The translations under genes were made by a program, and so were the position numbers. A stretch of DNA of 64,000 bases. Origin: Streptomyces capillispiralis. GTDB lineage: Bacteria; Actinomycetota; Actinomycetes; Streptomycetales; Streptomycetaceae. Below, in pieces: positions 23,416 through 32,239 of this stretch (positions are counted from its first letter, which is position 1; every line of letters begins with the position of its first letter). Where the stretch lies: assembly GCF_007829875.1 (NCBI RefSeq), contig NZ_VIWV01000001.1, forward strand, positions 6,170,501-6,234,500. The letters run 5' to 3'. The notes below the pieces were generated by a model. It was not told where the DNA came from, did not search any database, and was given only the letters and a program-made list of their open reading frames with translations.

Positions 23416-24353
23416 GCGCGGGACACCTCCTCGCGGAACAGGGACGACACCACGCGCAGGGCGAAGGTCGCGATGATGATCGAGCCGATGACGACCAGGA
23501 CGCCGGCCGCCGAGGCGAGGCCGTTCTCGTGGGCCTGGTAGAAGGTCTGGTAGACGGTGTAGGGCAGGTTGGCGGTGCCCAGACCGCCGGACGTGATCGT
23601 GAAGACCGCGTCGAAGTTCTGCACGATGTAGATCGAGCCGAGCAGGGCGCCCAGTTCGAGGTAGCGGCGCAGGTGGGGCAGGGTCAGGTGGACGAAGATC
23701 TGCCAGTCGCTCGCGCCGTCGACCCGGGCCGCCTCCAGCTGCTGCTGGTCCCGGCTCTGCAGTCCGGCGAGCAGGATCAGCATCATGAACGGGGTCCACT
23801 GCCACACCAGCGAGGCCTCGACGGCGAGCAGCGGGGTGTTGCTGATCCAGTCGGGCTGGGGGCCGCCGACGTAGTGCAGCAGGCCGTTGAGGAGGCCGTA
23901 CTCCGGGTTGTAGAGGACGTGCTTCCACAGCAGGGCCGCCGCCACCGGGACCACCAGGAAGGGGGCGATGAGCAGGGTGCGGACGATGCCACGGCCGCGG
24001 AACCTGCGGTCCAGCAGCAGGGCGAGGAGCAGTCCGAGGACGAGGCTGGCGAGCACCACCGCGACGGTCAGCAGGATCGTCGTCCAGACGGACTTGCGCA
24101 GCGCCGCGTCGGTGAGGACCTCCTGGTAGTTCTCGAAGCCGGCGAAGTGCCGGGCGTCGGGATACAGGGAGTTCCAGTCGAAGAAGGAGATCACCAGGGT
24201 CGCCACGAAGGGCAGCTGGGTGACCGCGATCATGAAGATCAGGGCGGGCAGCAGGGGCGCCCGGGTGGCCCAGGCGCGCAGCCGGGCGGAGGGCGGGCGG
24301 GGGGTGGAGCGGGTCTCCGGTGCGGCCACGGGGGCCGTTGTCGTGGCGGTCAT
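23412..24353 (-). CDS. ABC sugar transporter permease (MalF type)
   Basis: A 313-residue inner-membrane permease with six helices after a 30-residue cytoplasmic N-terminus. Its EAA loop, LEAARVDGASDWQIFVHLTLPHLRRYLE, contacts the ATPase. It is joined by ATGA overlaps to the binding protein gene before it and the second permease gene after it. Confidence 0.93.
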   Translation of the reverse strand: MTATTTAPVAAPETRSTPRPPSARLRAWATRAPLLPALIFMIAVTQLPFVATLVISFFDWNSLYPDARHFAGFENYQEVLTDAALRKSVWTTILLTVAVVLASLVLGLLLALLLDRRFRGRGIVRTLLIAPFLVVPVAAALLWKHVLYNPEYGLLNGLLHYVGGPQPDWISNTPLLAVEASLVWQWTPFMMLILLAGLQSRDQQQLEAARVDGASDWQIFVHLTLPHLRRYLELGALLGSIYIVQNFDAVFTITSGGLGTANLPYTVYQTFYQAHENGLASAAGVLVVIGSIIIATFALRVVSSLFREEVSRA

Positions 24354-25723
24354 CGTCCCTCGTACTCCTCGGAGATCTCTTCTGCGAGCTGCTGGGACTT
24401 CTTCAGGGCCGATTCGACGGACTGGCGTCCGGCGATGGCCGCGCTGATCTCCTGGGAGACCTTGGTGCCGAGGTCGGTGAACTCGGGGATGCCGACGAAC
24501 TGGATGCCGGGCGCCGGGCGGGGCTGGACGCCGGGGTCGTCGGGCCGGGCCTTCTCGATGGCCTCCTTGGTCATCTCCTGGAAGGCGGCGGCCTCCGCGC
24601 GGTAATCGGGGTTGGAGTAGGTGGAGGCGCGCTTGCCGGCCGGGATGTTGGACCAGCCGAACTCCTCGCCGACCAGCTGCTCGTACTCCTTGCTGGACGC
24701 CCAGGAGACGAACTTCCAGGCGTTGTCGGGGTTGCGGGAGGCGTTCTGGATGCCCCAGGCCCAGGTGTAGAGCCAGCCGGACGACTCGGTCTTCTCCACG
24801 GGCGCGGGGGCGTAGCCGACCTTGCCCTGGACGGGGGACTTGGCGGCCTCCAGGGAACCGGCCGCGGAGGTGGCGTCGTACCACATGGCGACCTTGCCCT
24901 GGGTCATGTTGTTCAGGCACTCGGCGAAGCCGGCCTGGGCGGCGCCGGACTCACCGTGCTCACGGACCAGGTCGACATAGAACTTCGTCGCCTTCTCGAA
25001 CTCGGGGGAGTCGAGGCGGGCCTTCCAGTCCTTGTCGAACCAGGTGCCGCCGAAGGTATTGACCACGGTGGTGAGCGGGGCCATCACCTCGCCCCAGCCG
25101 GGCAGGCCGCGCAGGCAGATGCCCTTCATGCCCGGTTCGGCGCCGTCGAGTTCGGCGGCGAGGCCGGCCACCTGCTGCCAGGTGGGCTTCTCGGGCATGG
25201 TCAGGCCCTCCTTCTCGAAGATGTCCTTGCGGTACATCAGGAAGGAGGACTCGCCGTAGAAGGGCTGGCCGTAGAGCTTGCCGTCGTCGCCGGTGAGGGA
25301 CTGGCGCATCGGCTTGAGGACGTCCTGCTCGTCGTACGCCTTGTCCTTGGCGACGTAGGGGTCCATCTCCTTGAGCCAGCCGTTGCGGGCGTAGATGGGG
25401 ATCTCGTAGTTGGACAGCGTGGCCACGTCGTACTGGCCGGCCTGGTTGGCGAAGTCCTGGCTGATCTTGTCGCGGACGTCGTTCTCCGGCAGCACGGTGA
25501 AGTTCACCTTGATACCGGTGTCCTTGGTGAAGTGCTCGGCGGTCAGCTTCTGCAGTTCGACCATCTGCGGGTTGTTGACCATCAGGACGTTGACGGAGTC
25601 ACCGCCGGATCCTGCCCCGCCCGCTCCGACCCAGCAGCCGGAGAGCAGCGGGGCGAGCAGCGTCCCTGCGGCGACCGCGGCGAGTGTGGCTCGCGGCGGC
25701 CTCCGTCGGCTCTGGGTTCGCAT
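24350..25723 (-). CDS. Extracellular sugar/polyol-binding lipoprotein
   Basis: A 457-residue family 1 solute-binding protein. The signal peptide has an RR-containing N-terminus and the lipobox LLSGC with C30 as the lipidated residue, so it is anchored on the outer face of the membrane. The mature part starts with a short GAGGAGSGGDS linker, then the binding fold (VNVLMVNNPQMVELQKLTAEHF). ATG at 25723 is preceded by CCAGGAGCGATCC, a clear ribosome site; a longer frame from 25798 lacks one. It delivers substrate to the two permeases downstream. Confidence 0.93.
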   Translation of the reverse strand: MRTQSRRRPPRATLAAVAAGTLLAPLLSGCWVGAGGAGSGGDSVNVLMVNNPQMVELQKLTAEHFTKDTGIKVNFTVLPENDVRDKISQDFANQAGQYDVATLSNYEIPIYARNGWLKEMDPYVAKDKAYDEQDVLKPMRQSLTGDDGKLYGQPFYGESSFLMYRKDIFEKEGLTMPEKPTWQQVAGLAAELDGAEPGMKGICLRGLPGWGEVMAPLTTVVNTFGGTWFDKDWKARLDSPEFEKATKFYVDLVREHGESGAAQAGFAECLNNMTQGKVAMWYDATSAAGSLEAAKSPVQGKVGYAPAPVEKTESSGWLYTWAWGIQNASRNPDNAWKFVSWASSKEYEQLVGEEFGWSNIPAGKRASTYSNPDYRAEAAAFQEMTKEAIEKARPDDPGVQPRPAPGIQFVGIPEFTDLGTKVSQEISAAIAGRQSVESALKKSQQLAEEISEEYEGR

Positions 25724-25828
25724 GGATCGCTCCTGGACGTATAGGGGGATTGCGGGGCGTAACCGGGCATGGCTCCGCCCCGGAGGGATGTGAATCATGT
25801 GGTGATGTACCGACCTGCTGAATGCGGC

Positions 25829-26599
25829 TCAGACCCGGATGACCTGGGGTCCGAGCAGGGAGTAGCGGTGGGCCTCGGCGGCCGGCAGCAGGGTGCTCGT
25901 GACGATCGCCTCCAGCGCGCCGACCTCGGCGAACCGGCAGAAGCTGACCGCCCCGAACTTGGTGTGGACGCCGGCGAACACCACCCGGCGGGCGGCCCGG
26001 ACCGCCTGTGCCTTGACCTCGCTGACCGCCGGGTCGGGCGTGGTCAGACCGTGTTCGCGGGAGATGCCGTTGGCGCCGATGAACGCCAGGTCGATGACGA
26101 AACCGGAGAGCATCTTCGTCGTCCAGTGGTCGACGGTGGCGAGGGTCCCGGAACGGACCCGGCCGCCGAGCAGCAGGACGGACGCGGTGCCGCTCTCCGC
26201 GAGCGCGCCCGCGACCGGGAGGGACGCGGTGACCACGGTGAGCGGCCGGTCGGTGGGCAGGGCCTCGGCGATGAGCTGGGGGGTGAAGCCCTCGTCGACG
26301 AAGACCGTCTCCGCGTCCCCGAGCAGCTCGGCCGCGGCGGTGGCGACCCTGCGCTTCTCGGGCACGTGGCTGGTGGCACGGAAGGCGAGGGTCGTCTCGA
26401 AGCCGGCGCTCTCCACGGGGTAGGCGCCGCCGTGGGTGCGGCGCACCAGACCGTGGTCCTCCAGTGCGCGCAGATCCCGTCGTACGGTCTCCTTGGCCAC
26501 GCCCAGTTCGACGGCGAGCGCCGTGACGTCGACCGAACCGGTGGCGCGCGCCACCCGCACGATCTCCCGCTGGCGCTCTTCGGCCGTCCTGTTGCTCAT
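25829..26599 (-). CDS. DeoR-family sugar regulator
   Basis: A 256-residue regulator. The N-terminal DeoR helix-turn-helix has the signature VDVTALAVELGVAKETVRRDLRALEDHGLVRRTHGGAY (about 22-59). The C-terminal DeoR sensor domain, related to sugar-phosphate isomerases, shows VFVDEGFTPQLIAEAL and FIGANGISREHGLTTPDPAVSEVK. It precedes the polyol ABC operon on the same strand, separated by 105 bases, and is its most likely controller, responding to a phosphorylated intermediate. Repeated TGCCCGTTCG motifs lie directly upstream. Confidence 0.92.
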   Translation of the reverse strand: MSNRTAEERQREIVRVARATGSVDVTALAVELGVAKETVRRDLRALEDHGLVRRTHGGAYPVESAGFETTLAFRATSHVPEKRRVATAAAELLGDAETVFVDEGFTPQLIAEALPTDRPLTVVTASLPVAGALAESGTASVLLLGGRVRSGTLATVDHWTTKMLSGFVIDLAFIGANGISREHGLTTPDPAVSEVKAQAVRAARRVVFAGVHTKFGAVSFCRFAEVGALEAIVTSTLLPAAEAHRYSLLGPQVIRV

Positions 26600-26945
26600 G
26601 GACGGACACCTGCTTCCTGATCTCACTGCCCGTTCGGGCCCGGTGGGGCCCATGCAGGAAGTTCTACAGCGGGTGCTCGGTGCTGACCAGGCCTGTTGGG
26701 AACCCGGTCCTGCCCGGTTGTGCCCGTTCGACCCGGGCCGTGCCTGGCCCGGACCAGGAAAAGGGCGGGTGGGCGCGGCGAAGCGGGCAGTGGGTCTGCC
26801 CGTTTGGGGTGTCGAACGGGTCCGTTCGATGCCCGCACGCCGGTGCGACCGTCCATTTCACGCCGACCGGGCGCGCGGAGGCGTGGGGAAGTCGTGTGCG
26901 GTGGGGGCGCGTGAGGTGGACGCCGTGGGGGCGTCCGGTGGGTGC
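26600..26945. other. 346-bp intergenic region with repeated GCCCGTTCG motifs
   Basis: No credible gene is present. TGCCCGTTCG occurs exactly at 26627-26636 and 26721-26730, and with one mismatch at 26797-26806; the reverse complement core CGAACGGG is at 26813-26820. TCGAACGG-GT-CCGTTCGA (26812-26829) is an inverted repeat with 8-bp arms, and CGGGCAG/CTGCCCG forms a small hairpin at 26784-26802. The cluster lies in front of the DeoR gene and behind the uronate dehydrogenase gene. It is best read as a multi-site DeoR control region. Confidence 0.5.
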
Positions 26946-27755
26946 TCAGTACGGCCAGATGGGCGGGTCGGTGACGAAGTGGCCGCCCAGGCGGGCGTGC
27001 GCCGGGTTGTCCGGGTCCAGTTCGCCCTGCTCGGCGATCAGCTTCTCGGCGAACACCTCGGAGTCGTCCTGCGGTGCGTAGCCGAGCGCCCGCGCGGAGG
27101 TGAGGTCCCACCACAGGCGGGTGTTGGCGGAGGAGCCGTGGACCACGGTGTGGCCGACGTCCTCGGCGGTCAGGGCCGCGTGGAAGAGGCGGGCGCCGTC
27201 GGCGGGGCTCATCCACACCGAGAGCATGCGCACGCTCGTCGGTTCGGGGAAGCAGGAGCCGATGCGCACGGAGACGGTCTCGATGCCGTGCTTGTCCCAG
27301 TAGAGCTGGGCCAGGTCCTCGCCGAAGCACTTGGACAGGCCGTAGAAGGTGTCCGGGCGGCGCGGGGTGTCGACCGGGATCAGCGGGTCGTCGCCCCGCG
27401 GGCGCGGGGTGTAGCCGACGGCGTGGTTGGAGGAGGCGAAGACGATGCGCCGGACGCCCTCCTCGCGGGCGGCCTCGTACAGGTTGTACGTGCCCTCGAT
27501 GTTGGCCTTGAGGATCTTGTCGAAGGAGGCTTCCAGGGAGATGCCCGCGAGGTGGATGATCGCGTCGACGCCGCGGACCGCCTCGCGCACGGCCTCGCGG
27601 TCGGCGAGGTCGGCGACGACCGCGTCCGGCTCGCCGTCGATCGGGCGCAGGTCGAGCAGGCGCAGCGCGTAGCCGTGGTCCGGGAGCAGGCCCCGCATCA
27701 GGGTGCCGAGTCCTCCGGCGGCGCCGGTGAGCAGAACGGTGCGGGGAGCGGGCAT
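26946..27755 (-). CDS. udh: Uronate dehydrogenase-like NAD-dependent SDR
   Basis: A 269-residue extended SDR with the glycine motif TGAAGGLG (10-17), a serine pair in FASSNHAVGYTPR and Y138-x3-K142 in TFYGLSKCFGEDL. SNHAVGY and YGLSKCFGE closely match uronate dehydrogenases, which oxidise galacturonate or glucuronate to the aldaro-lactone. ATG at 27755 has AAGGAGA upstream; earlier in-frame starts extend into the divergent promoter. The opposite gene encodes ketodeoxyglucarate dehydratase, a later step of the same oxidative route, which supports the call. The C-terminus PPIWPY is intact. Confidence 0.8.
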   Translation of the reverse strand: MPAPRTVLLTGAAGGLGTLMRGLLPDHGYALRLLDLRPIDGEPDAVVADLADREAVREAVRGVDAIIHLAGISLEASFDKILKANIEGTYNLYEAAREEGVRRIVFASSNHAVGYTPRPRGDDPLIPVDTPRRPDTFYGLSKCFGEDLAQLYWDKHGIETVSVRIGSCFPEPTSVRMLSVWMSPADGARLFHAALTAEDVGHTVVHGSSANTRLWWDLTSARALGYAPQDDSEVFAEKLIAEQGELDPDNPAHARLGGHFVTDPPIWPY

Positions 27756-27790
27756 CCTCGGGTCTCCTTGCATCGCCGGCCGGGCGGCCG

Positions 27791-28000
27791 TACATATGGG
27801 CGTGCGTGTACATGGGCGCACGGCATTCATATTCGTGGACACGCTAAGGAGGTGGGGTGTGACCCGTCAAGTGTGCCGCGACTTCCCGCGGAACGCGAGA
27901 ATCCGCTGGTGTGTGGTGGGTTGCGGTGCTTGACCGTGGTCCCCGGGGCGTCTTAGCGTGTACATGTTCAGGAATATGGACGTGAATCATGAATATGGAC
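27791..28000. promoter_or_regulatory. Divergent udh/kdgD control region with paired repeats
   Basis: GCGTGTACATG occurs twice, at 27804-27814 and 27956-27966, each containing the palindromic core TGTACA. GAATATGGAC occurs twice at 27972-27981 and 27991-28000, and the related ATTCATATTC is at 27825-27834 near the udh side. The paired placement at both ends of the divergent region suggests shared operators for one regulator, perhaps of the GntR family. Confidence 0.5.
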
Positions 28001-28012
28001 CTGGGAGAGCTT

Positions 28013-28954
28013 GTGACGCCAGCCCCTCTCGCCGCCCGACTCGGTGTCCCCAGCGGGCCGTTGTTCTTCCCGGTCACCGCCTACGGGCCCGACGGCGCCG
28101 TCGACCCCGACACCTACCGGCTGCACGTGCGGCGCGGGGTGGAGGCCGGAGCCGCCGCCGTCTTCGCCTGCTGCGGCACCGGTGAGTTCCACGCGCTGAC
28201 GCCCGAGGAGTTCGAGACCTGCGTACGGGCCGCCGTGGAGGCCGCCGAGGGACGCGTCCCGGTCGTCGCCGGCGCCGGCTACGGCACGGCGCTCGCCGTG
28301 CGCTACGCCCGGCTGGCCGAGCGCGCCGGGGCCGACGGACTGCTCGCCATGCCGCCGTACCTGGTCCGGGCGGCGCAGGAGGGACTGCTGCGGCACTACC
28401 GGGAACTCGCCGCCGCCACCTCCCTGCCGGTGATCGTCTACCAGCGGGACAACGCCGTCCTCACCCCGCGGACCGTCGTCGAACTGGCCCGCACCGACGG
28501 CATCATCGGCTTCAAGGACGGCCACGGCGACCTCGACCTGATGCAGCGGACCGTCAGCGCCGTGCGCACCGAGGTACCCGGGGACTTCCTCTACTTCAAC
28601 GGACTGCCCACCGCCGAGCTGACCCAGCTCGCCTACCGCGGCATCGGCGTCCCCCTCTACTCCTCCGCGGCGTTCTGCTTCGCCCCCGAGATCGCCCTCG
28701 CCTGCCACACCGCCTTCCGCACCGGCGACGACGCCACCGCGAACCGGCTGATCGACGGCTTCTACCGGCCGTTCGCCAACCTGCGCGCCCAGGGCCCCGG
28801 CTACGCCGTCTCCCTGGTCAAGGCCGCCGTACGGATGCGCGGCCTCGACGTGGGGGAGGTGCGGCCGCCGCTGCACGAACCGTCCGGGGATCATGTCGAG
28901 CAACTCGCCCGGCTGATCGAGCGGGGACAGGCACTGCTGGAGGAGGACCGGTGA
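28013..28954 (+). CDS. kdgD: 5-Dehydro-4-deoxyglucarate dehydratase (KdgD)
   Basis: A 313-residue DHDPS-superfamily enzyme converting 5-keto-4-deoxyglucarate to alpha-ketoglutarate semialdehyde with loss of water and CO2. Family blocks: SGPLFFPVTAYGPDG (14-28), ACCGTGEFHALTPEEF (52-67), Y143 in VIVYQRDNAVL, and Schiff-base K168 in IIGFKDGHGDLDLM. I chose GTG at 28013 because GGGAGAG lies six bases upstream; ATGs at 27989 and 27995 lack a good site and would make the GAATATGGAC repeat coding. It overlaps the next gene by GTGA. Confidence 0.88.
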   Translation: MTPAPLAARLGVPSGPLFFPVTAYGPDGAVDPDTYRLHVRRGVEAGAAAVFACCGTGEFHALTPEEFETCVRAAVEAAEGRVPVVAGAGYGTALAVRYARLAERAGADGLLAMPPYLVRAAQEGLLRHYRELAAATSLPVIVYQRDNAVLTPRTVVELARTDGIIGFKDGHGDLDLMQRTVSAVRTEVPGDFLYFNGLPTAELTQLAYRGIGVPLYSSAAFCFAPEIALACHTAFRTGDDATANRLIDGFYRPFANLRAQGPGYAVSLVKAAVRMRGLDVGEVRPPLHEPSGDHVEQLARLIERGQALLEEDR

Positions 28955-30114
28955 AGGCGTCGGCATTCGTCTACCCCTGGGACGTCAACGGGGACCCGGA
29001 GGCGCCCGCGCGGATCGCCGCGCTCGGCACGGCGCAGGTCACGCTCGCCTCCGCCTACCACTCCACGCGCGCCCTGACCCCCCGCCATCCGCGCCACCGC
29101 GTCGTCACCGCCGAACACGCGGCCGTGCTCTACCCGGTGGACGACCGCTGGTCCGGGCGCACCCTGCGCCCGTACGCGGCCGGCGACTGGGCGCCGGGCG
29201 ACGCCTTCGGCGAGGCCGCCGCCGCGCTCGCGGACGCCGGTCTCGACGTGCACACCTGGGTGGTGCTCGCGCACAACTCCCGCCTGGGCGCCGAGCATCC
29301 GGACACCTCGGTGGTCAACGCCTACGGCGACCGCTACCCGTGGGCGCCGTGCATCGCGCAGCCCGCCACCCGCGCCTACCTGACCTCGCTGGCCGCCGAG
29401 GCGGCGGTGCGTCCCGGGGCGAGCGGCACCGAACTGGAGTCCCTCGGCTGGTACGGGCTGGCCCATCTGCACGCCCACGACAAGACCGCCGGGGTCGGGC
29501 TCGGGGACGCCGGGCAGTACCTGATGTCCCTGTGCTTCTGCCCGGCCTGCCGCGACGGCTACGCCGCCCAGGGCCTGGACGCCGGTGAACTGGCCGCCGC
29601 CGTACGGGCCGCGCTGGAACCGGTGTGGCGCGGCGCCCCCTCCGACGGCGGCTGGGCGGGGGTCGAGAAGCTGCTCGGCGAGGCGCCGGCGCACGCCACG
29701 CGCGCCTGGCGCGACCTGACCGCCCGCACGCTGCAGGAGGCGGCGGTCACCGCCGTACGACGGGCCGCGCCCGAGGGGTTCCAGGTGCTGCTGCACGCCG
29801 ATCCGGTCTCCCACCACTGCGGCGCCAACGCGGGTGTCGACCCCGCGCACATCCTCTCCGTCGCCGACGGCGTGGTCGTGCCCTGCACCGGAGGGGCCGG
29901 CCTGCTGACGCCGTTCGCCGCGCAGCACCGCGAGGGCGCCGTCCTCGCCGCCAACTTCACCGTGGTCTCCGGCATGGGCGGCAGCCCCGCCACCCTCGCG
30001 GCCGACGCGTCCGAGGCCCTCCGCCTGGGCGCCACCGAACTGCGCCTCTACCACGCCGGGCTGGCGTCGGACGAGGACCTGGAGGCGGTGCGGGGGGCCC
30101 TCGCCGGGCTGTGA
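28951..30114 (+). CDS. Unassigned barrel-like protein coupled to kdgD
   Basis: A 387-residue cytosolic protein with no family I can name. Alternating strands and helices and motifs such as KASAFVYPWDVNG, HTWVVLAHNSRLG and FQVLLHADPVSHHCGANAG suggest a TIM barrel like those of glycoside-hydrolase-related proteins. A cysteine cluster C195-x-C197-x2-C200 (LCFCPACRDGY) may bind a metal. Conserved-looking acidic and histidine residues (LESLGWYGLAHLHAHD) could be catalytic. Its GTG start overlaps kdgD, so it probably takes part in uronate or oligogalacturonide metabolism. Annotated relatives, as I recall, are called only alanine-rich proteins. Confidence 0.7.
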   Translation: MKASAFVYPWDVNGDPEAPARIAALGTAQVTLASAYHSTRALTPRHPRHRVVTAEHAAVLYPVDDRWSGRTLRPYAAGDWAPGDAFGEAAAALADAGLDVHTWVVLAHNSRLGAEHPDTSVVNAYGDRYPWAPCIAQPATRAYLTSLAAEAAVRPGASGTELESLGWYGLAHLHAHDKTAGVGLGDAGQYLMSLCFCPACRDGYAAQGLDAGELAAAVRAALEPVWRGAPSDGGWAGVEKLLGEAPAHATRAWRDLTARTLQEAAVTAVRRAAPEGFQVLLHADPVSHHCGANAGVDPAHILSVADGVVVPCTGGAGLLTPFAAQHREGAVLAANFTVVSGMGGSPATLAADASEALRLGATELRLYHAGLASDEDLEAVRGALAGL

Positions 30115-30227
30115 GGTGAGGGGGCGCGTGCCGGGGCGGGCGGCTCCGGGGGCGCCTGGGGCCCGGTGGGCTCCGGCCGGGGCGGGCGCCGGGGCATGGC
30201 GGCTCCAGGGGCGTGCCGGGGGCCGTG

Positions 30228-31490
30228 TCACGTCGGGCTGCCGTCGGACGGGGTGCCGGACGCGGCGGGCTCGGGGTGTGCCGGGTCGGCGTGCCGCAGG
30301 GTTGCCGCCGTCGCGGCCAGGGCGCATCCGAGGGCGGCCAGCGGCAGCCGGTGGCCGACGAGTTCGACCAGGGCCGCGCCCGCCGCCAGGCCCAGCACGT
30401 TCGGGGCGAACACCAGGGTGTTGGCGGTGGCGGTGACCCGGCCCAGCAGCGGACCCGGGGTCGCCCGCTGCACGGCGGTCAGCGTGGCGATCAGCACCGC
30501 CGGCAGGCCCGCCCCGATGGCCGCGCTGCACGCCCACGCCAGCGGGTCCGACGGCACCGCGCGCAGCGCCACCGCGGCGGCCAGGAGGGCGATGCCGTAC
30601 GCCGCGAAGCGCCGTGCGCCGACACGGCGCAGGGCCGGGCCGGCGAGCACCCCGACGGTCACCGACCCGGCGCCCTGCACGGCGTAGAGCACACCGGCGT
30701 ACGCGGGGGAGTGGCCGAGGTCGTCGACCACCGCGTGGACGAGCGCGCCGCTCAGCCCCGCGCACAGCATCGTGGCGCCGCCCGCCCGCACCAGCGGGCG
30801 CAGCCCCGGATGCGACCACAGGAAGCGGGCGCCCTCGACCGTCCGCGCCCGGCGGCTGCCCGCCGGCGGCACGGGACGGTCCGCCGGGACGCGCAGGAAC
30901 GCGTAGACGACGGCGGCGAGCAGGAAGGTGAGCGCGTCCAGGAGGGCCACGCCGGGCCCGCCGTACGCGGCGTACAGGCCCGCTCCCGCCAGCGGGGCCA
31001 GCAGCTTCACGCCCTCGTTGGCGGTCATCCGCAGCCCGTTGAAGTCGCCGAGCAGCGAGCGGTCCACGGCGGTCGCGATCAGCGCGGACTCGGCCGCGTC
31101 GTGGACGACGCCCGCCGCGCCGTACACGCACAGCACCGCGTACAGCAGCCACAGCACGTGCGGCGGGTCCACGGCGCACAGCGTCAGCAGGAGCGCCGCC
31201 ATGAGCAGGCTCGCGCCGATCAGCAGCGGCTTGCGGCGGGTCCGGTCGGCGAGCGTGCCCAGCAGCGGGCCGGCCAGGGTGGGCGCCCACATCGCCAGCA
31301 TGCACAGGGCCGCCAGGCCGTCCGAGCCGGTGAGGTCCTTCACCCACACTCCGGAGGCGAGCCACAGCGCGGAGGTGCCGAAGCCCGAGATCACCACCCC
31401 GGCGAGACAGAGTGCGGCGTCGCGGTCCCGCACCACGCGTGCCACCGGCCGGCCGGCCCTGTCGGTCTTCTTGGTCTGCTCGGTCGTCAT
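30228..31490 (-). CDS. MFS transporter, probable exporter
   Basis: A 420-residue major facilitator with 12 hydrophobic segments. The loop between helices 2 and 3 shows GTLADRTRRKPLLIGASL, the MFS motif A (G-x-x-x-D-R-x-x-R). The layout resembles the enterobactin-exporter-like MFS_3 group. ATG at 31490 (MTTEQTKKTD) is preferred to a start at 31622, which would add a non-membrane Pro/Gly-rich leader. It converges on the unknown kdgD-linked gene and diverges from the TIGR03086 gene. The substrate is unknown. Confidence 0.88.
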   Translation of the reverse strand: MTTEQTKKTDRAGRPVARVVRDRDAALCLAGVVISGFGTSALWLASGVWVKDLTGSDGLAALCMLAMWAPTLAGPLLGTLADRTRRKPLLIGASLLMAALLLTLCAVDPPHVLWLLYAVLCVYGAAGVVHDAAESALIATAVDRSLLGDFNGLRMTANEGVKLLAPLAGAGLYAAYGGPGVALLDALTFLLAAVVYAFLRVPADRPVPPAGSRRARTVEGARFLWSHPGLRPLVRAGGATMLCAGLSGALVHAVVDDLGHSPAYAGVLYAVQGAGSVTVGVLAGPALRRVGARRFAAYGIALLAAAVALRAVPSDPLAWACSAAIGAGLPAVLIATLTAVQRATPGPLLGRVTATANTLVFAPNVLGLAAGAALVELVGHRLPLAALGCALAATAATLRHADPAHPEPAASGTPSDGSPT

Positions 31491-31648
31491 GCCTGGCCAT
31501 CGTGGGTCTAAGGACCGCCCGCGCGGATCGGGAAAGTGCCCAGGACCGGGGACGGGCGAGCGATGAGTTCCGCGGCCCGCATCGGTCTCACTTCCCGTGG
31601 GACAGCCCGGTGCGCACCTCACCGGGACACGACGACGGAAGGCACCCG

Positions 31649-32239
31649 ATGACCGACACCCCCCTCGACCTCGGACCGCAGGCGCGGATCGTGGCCCGCC
31701 TCGCGGAAGGCGTCACGGACGAGCAGCTGGCCGACGGCACGCCCTGCCCGGACTACGCGGTGCACCACCTGCTGGGTCACCTCATCGGGCTGGCCGTCGC
31801 CTTCCGCGACGCGGGGCGCAAGGACCTCGGCGTCACCACCGACACCCGCCCGGACGCCGCCGTGCCGGACATCGGCCCCGGCTGGCGCGAGGACCTGCCC
31901 AAGGCGCTCGACGAACTGGCCGAGGTGTGGCGGGACCCGGCCGCCTGGACCGGTATGACCAGGGCCGGGGGCGTGGACCTCCCGGGCGAGGTCGCCGGTG
32001 CCGTCGTCATCGACGAACTGGTGACCCACGGCTGGGACCTGGCCCGCGCGACCGGCCAGGACTACACCCCCGACCCCGCCGCCCTGCGCGCGACGCACGA
32101 CTTCCTCGCCGCGGCGGCCGAGGAGGCCGACCGGGGCGACATCTTCGGCCCCGTCGTCCCCGTCCCGTCCGACGCCCCGCTCCTGGACCGCACGGTCGGG
32201 CTGAGCGGCCGCGACCCCCACTGGACGCGCCCCGTCTGA
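31649..32239 (+). CDS. TIGR03086-family (DinB/MDMPI-like) metal-binding protein
   Basis: A 196-residue member of the TIGR03086 family within the DinB_2/mycothiol-dependent maleylpyruvate isomerase N-terminal superfamily. The metal-binding histidines are in YAVHHLLGHLIGL and ELVTHGWDLARATGQ, in the usual positions of the four-helix bundle. Relatives are thought to be mycothiol-dependent enzymes; the reaction of this subgroup is not established. Nearby genes give no functional clue. Confidence 0.88.
   Translation: MTDTPLDLGPQARIVARLAEGVTDEQLADGTPCPDYAVHHLLGHLIGLAVAFRDAGRKDLGVTTDTRPDAAVPDIGPGWREDLPKALDELAEVWRDPAAWTGMTRAGGVDLPGEVAGAVVIDELVTHGWDLARATGQDYTPDPAALRATHDFLAAAAEEADRGDIFGPVVPVPSDAPLLDRTVGLSGRDPHWTRPV

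Noticed and set aside
30115-30227. Degenerate direct repeat (GGCGGCTCC-GGGGCG type) between convergent genes
   Set aside because: The two copies differ at several positions and consist of simple G/C-rich sequence; chance similarity is likely.
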